From DATMBF01 sp035559595 (lineage in GTDB: Bacteria; Bacteroidota; Ignavibacteria; UBA10030), in the NCBI GenBank assembly GCA_035559595.1, contig DATMBF010000020.1:124001-188000 (forward strand): DNA of 64,000 nt, written 5' to 3'. The notes under the pieces were generated by a model. The model did not search any database, was not told where the DNA came from, and was given only the letters and a program-made list of their open reading frames with translations. This document shows, piece after piece, positions 62,753 to 64,000 of the stretch. The position numbers and the translations under genes are program-made. The stretch's first letter is position 1. Each line of letters opens with the position of its first letter.

Positions 62753-63191
62753 GTGCATTCTCTCGACTTCCTTGCGGACTTTCTGATCGTTCTTGCGGCT
62801 GCGGTAATCGTTCTTTTCGTCAACAAGCCGTTGAAGCTTCAATGCACAGATTCGGGTTATGCGGGATGAGGACTACGGCATGCTACGGGGATTGCCGCAA
62901 ACTGCGAAGGGACTCGATCGCGTTGCACAGTTGCTTACGGCGGGAACATCGGATATCTTTCTTGTTACAGAGTCTTGCAAGGCTACAAACAAGACGCTTC
63001 GTGACTTGAACATTCCCGGGAAGATGGGCGCTTCGCTGATTGCCGTGGTGCGCAATGAAAAACCTTTTGTTACACCGCCACCAGACTTCAGAATCGAGGC
63101 CGGCGATACTCTTGTCCTGGGTGGTAATCATGCCAGCATGGATAAAGCATTCGAGTATCTTTCGGAAACGGAGGGGAGTAAACCTGTTTAA
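62753..63191 (+). pseudogene. CPA2 (KefB-type) cation/proton antiporter gene with most of the interior deleted
   Basis: The 5' part starts with GTG 62753 and reads MHSLDFLADFLIVLAAAV then IVLFVNKPLKL, the first helix of CPA2 antiporters, before going out of frame and stopping at 62869. The 3' part, in another frame (62835-63191), reads IRVMRDEDYGMLRGLPQTAK, TSDIFLVTESCKATNKTLRD, LIAVVRNEKPFVTPPPDFRI and EAGDTLVLGGNHASM. That is the C-terminal TrkA-C (RCK-C) domain with its preceding linker. Nearly all of the membrane domain and the TrkA-N domain are gone (about 500 codons of the usual 650). The junction is near 62838-62846. The 3' part could still be translated from ATG 62859 as a 110-residue RCK-C protein. 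Confidence 0.8.
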
Positions 63192-63203
63192 GAGGGAGTA
63201 TTG

Positions 63204-64000
63204 ATGACAAAGAAGATCGCGGTTGTGTTGTTCCAACTTGGCGGACCGGATTCTCTCGAAGCTGTACAGCCGTTCCTGTACAACCTTTTTCGCGATCCGG
63301 ACATTATTGATTTTCCTGGTGCTTTCCTCGCCCGGAATTTTCTTGCAACACTGATCTCCAAGAGAAGATCAGAACCAGTTGCTGAGCATTATAAAGAGAT
63401 TGGTGGCAAATCCCCCATTCTCGAATTAACACAGCGCCAAGCCTCGGCACTCGAATCACGACTCCGCGGCAGTGGGCTCGAAGCATCCGTATTTATCGCC
63501 ATGAGGTACTGGCATCCAATGACGGCCGACGTGGTGCGGAATATTCAGCAGAATGGATTCGATCGTATCATCCTTCTCCCTCTCTATCCTCAATTCTCGC
63601 GAGCCACGACACTCTCGAGCATGAACGAATGGAAGCGTCAGGCAGGAAAAGCTGGATTGAACACCCCTACGCAGCTTATCTGCTGCTATCCCAACCACCC
63701 CCTCTTTATTCAGGCACTTGTTGAAAACATTAATCAGACGTACGTGCGGTTCAACGGCATTCCACAGGAAGAGATTGACCTGCTCTTCAGTGCACACGGA
63801 GTTCCACTCGTGTTCATTGAACAAGGGGATCCGTATCAACTTCAGATTGAGGAAACAGTAAAGCGCGTCCTTGAGCACGGAAGATGGAAATCGCCTTCGA
63901 TTCTTTGTTACCAAAGCAAAGTCGGTCCCCAGAAATGGCTGGAGCCGGCGCTGACAGACACCATCGAACGGCTCGCCCGCTCAGGCCGAAAGAATCTGTT
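63204..64000 (+). CDS. hemH: Ferrochelatase, 3' end cut by window edge
   Basis: HemH inserts Fe2+ into protoporphyrin IX, the last step of haem synthesis. Translated by hand to the window end it gives 265 residues of about 320-340. It starts KKIAVVLFQLGGPDSLEAVQ. RYWHPMTADVV, RIILLPLYPQFSRATT and LLFSAHGVPLVFIEQGDPY (the catalytic His) follow, then CYQSKVGPQKWLEPAL. It has GGAGTATTG before the ATG. It follows the gutted antiporter gene by 12 bp. Confidence 0.97.
   Translation, partial: MTKKIAVVLFQLGGPDSLEAVQPFLYNLFRDPDIIDFPGAFLARNFLATLISKRRSEPVAEHYKEIGGKSPILELTQRQASALESRLRGSGLEASVFIAMRYWHPMTADVVRNIQQNGFDRIILLPLYPQFSRATTLSSMNEWKRQAGKAGLNTPTQLICCYPNHPLFIQALVENINQTYVRFNGIPQEEIDLLFSAHGVPLVFIEQGDPYQLQIEETVKRVLEHGRWKSPSILCYQSKVGPQKWLEPALTDTIERLARSGRKNL

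Overview
The window is a gene-dense bacterial chromosome segment of roughly 50-55% GC by eye, with almost every gene assignable to a known family. I infer a member of the Bacteroidota/Chlorobiota/Ignavibacteriota (FCB) side of the tree. The reasons are a PUR-type DUF3276 protein, a complex I operon without the NADH-oxidising subunits, WGxSxxDVW-repeat lipoproteins and the overall gene content. Most promoters I could find are of ordinary sigma-70 type (TTGxxx, 17 bp, TAxxxT), not the TAnnTTTG type of classical Bacteroidota, so an early-branching lineage such as Ignavibacteria-like is my best guess. No CRISPR array, prophage, insertion sequence or tRNA gene is visible.

Layout. 1-6355 (minus): purD (cut by the window edge), a glycosyltransferase, an M24 peptidase, guaB and glutaryl-CoA dehydrogenase, tightly packed. 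6632-9374: two response regulators (minus) and a divergent receiver-HisKA protein. 9375-9969: a decayed OsmC gene and a candidate small RNA. 9970-17605 (plus): NIF3, zinc-ribbon protein, RNase H, RNase P RNA, recJ, yebC, ruvC, ruvA, ruvB. 17667-23671: RluA-type pseudouridine synthase, CoA-acylating aldehyde dehydrogenase with a microcompartment-like tail, alkyl-adenine glycosylase, uvrA. 23673-26573: lipoproteins and a DUF58 protein. 26756-28897 (plus): sigma factor, HTH protein, ImmA/IrrE peptidase, PUR protein. 28978-36633 (minus): rsmB, clpB, dnaK and three small heat-shock proteins. 36963-40133 (plus): M28 peptidase, birA, coaX. 40134-50707 (minus): nuoA-B-C-D-H-I-J-K-L-M-N from one clear promoter. 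50866-51144: remnant of a type III restriction gene. 51444-56239: 7Fe ferredoxin, CBS protein, an unknown protein, cobalamin adenosyltransferase, cNMP-DUF1003 membrane protein, M20 dipeptidase. 56457-64000 (plus): haem synthesis, hemX-hemA-hemC-hemD-hemE-hemF, a gutted cation antiporter gene, and hemH.

How the genes work together. The right end makes protohaem from glutamyl-tRNA through the C5 pathway with an oxygen-dependent HemF; hemB, hemL and a protoporphyrinogen oxidase are not in view. The 11-subunit complex I may take electrons from something other than NADH, and a ferredoxin gene lies just upstream as a separate unit. The chaperone block (three sHSPs, DnaK, ClpB) looks like one heat-shock locus.

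The most interesting items are the sigma/HTH/ImmA cassette; two genes (type III res and a CPA2 antiporter) that keep only their first and last codons around an almost complete internal deletion; period-7 tandem repeats in two haem-operon spacers; a hemX that seems to start at ATT; and the aldehyde dehydrogenase with an encapsulation-like tail but no shell genes nearby.
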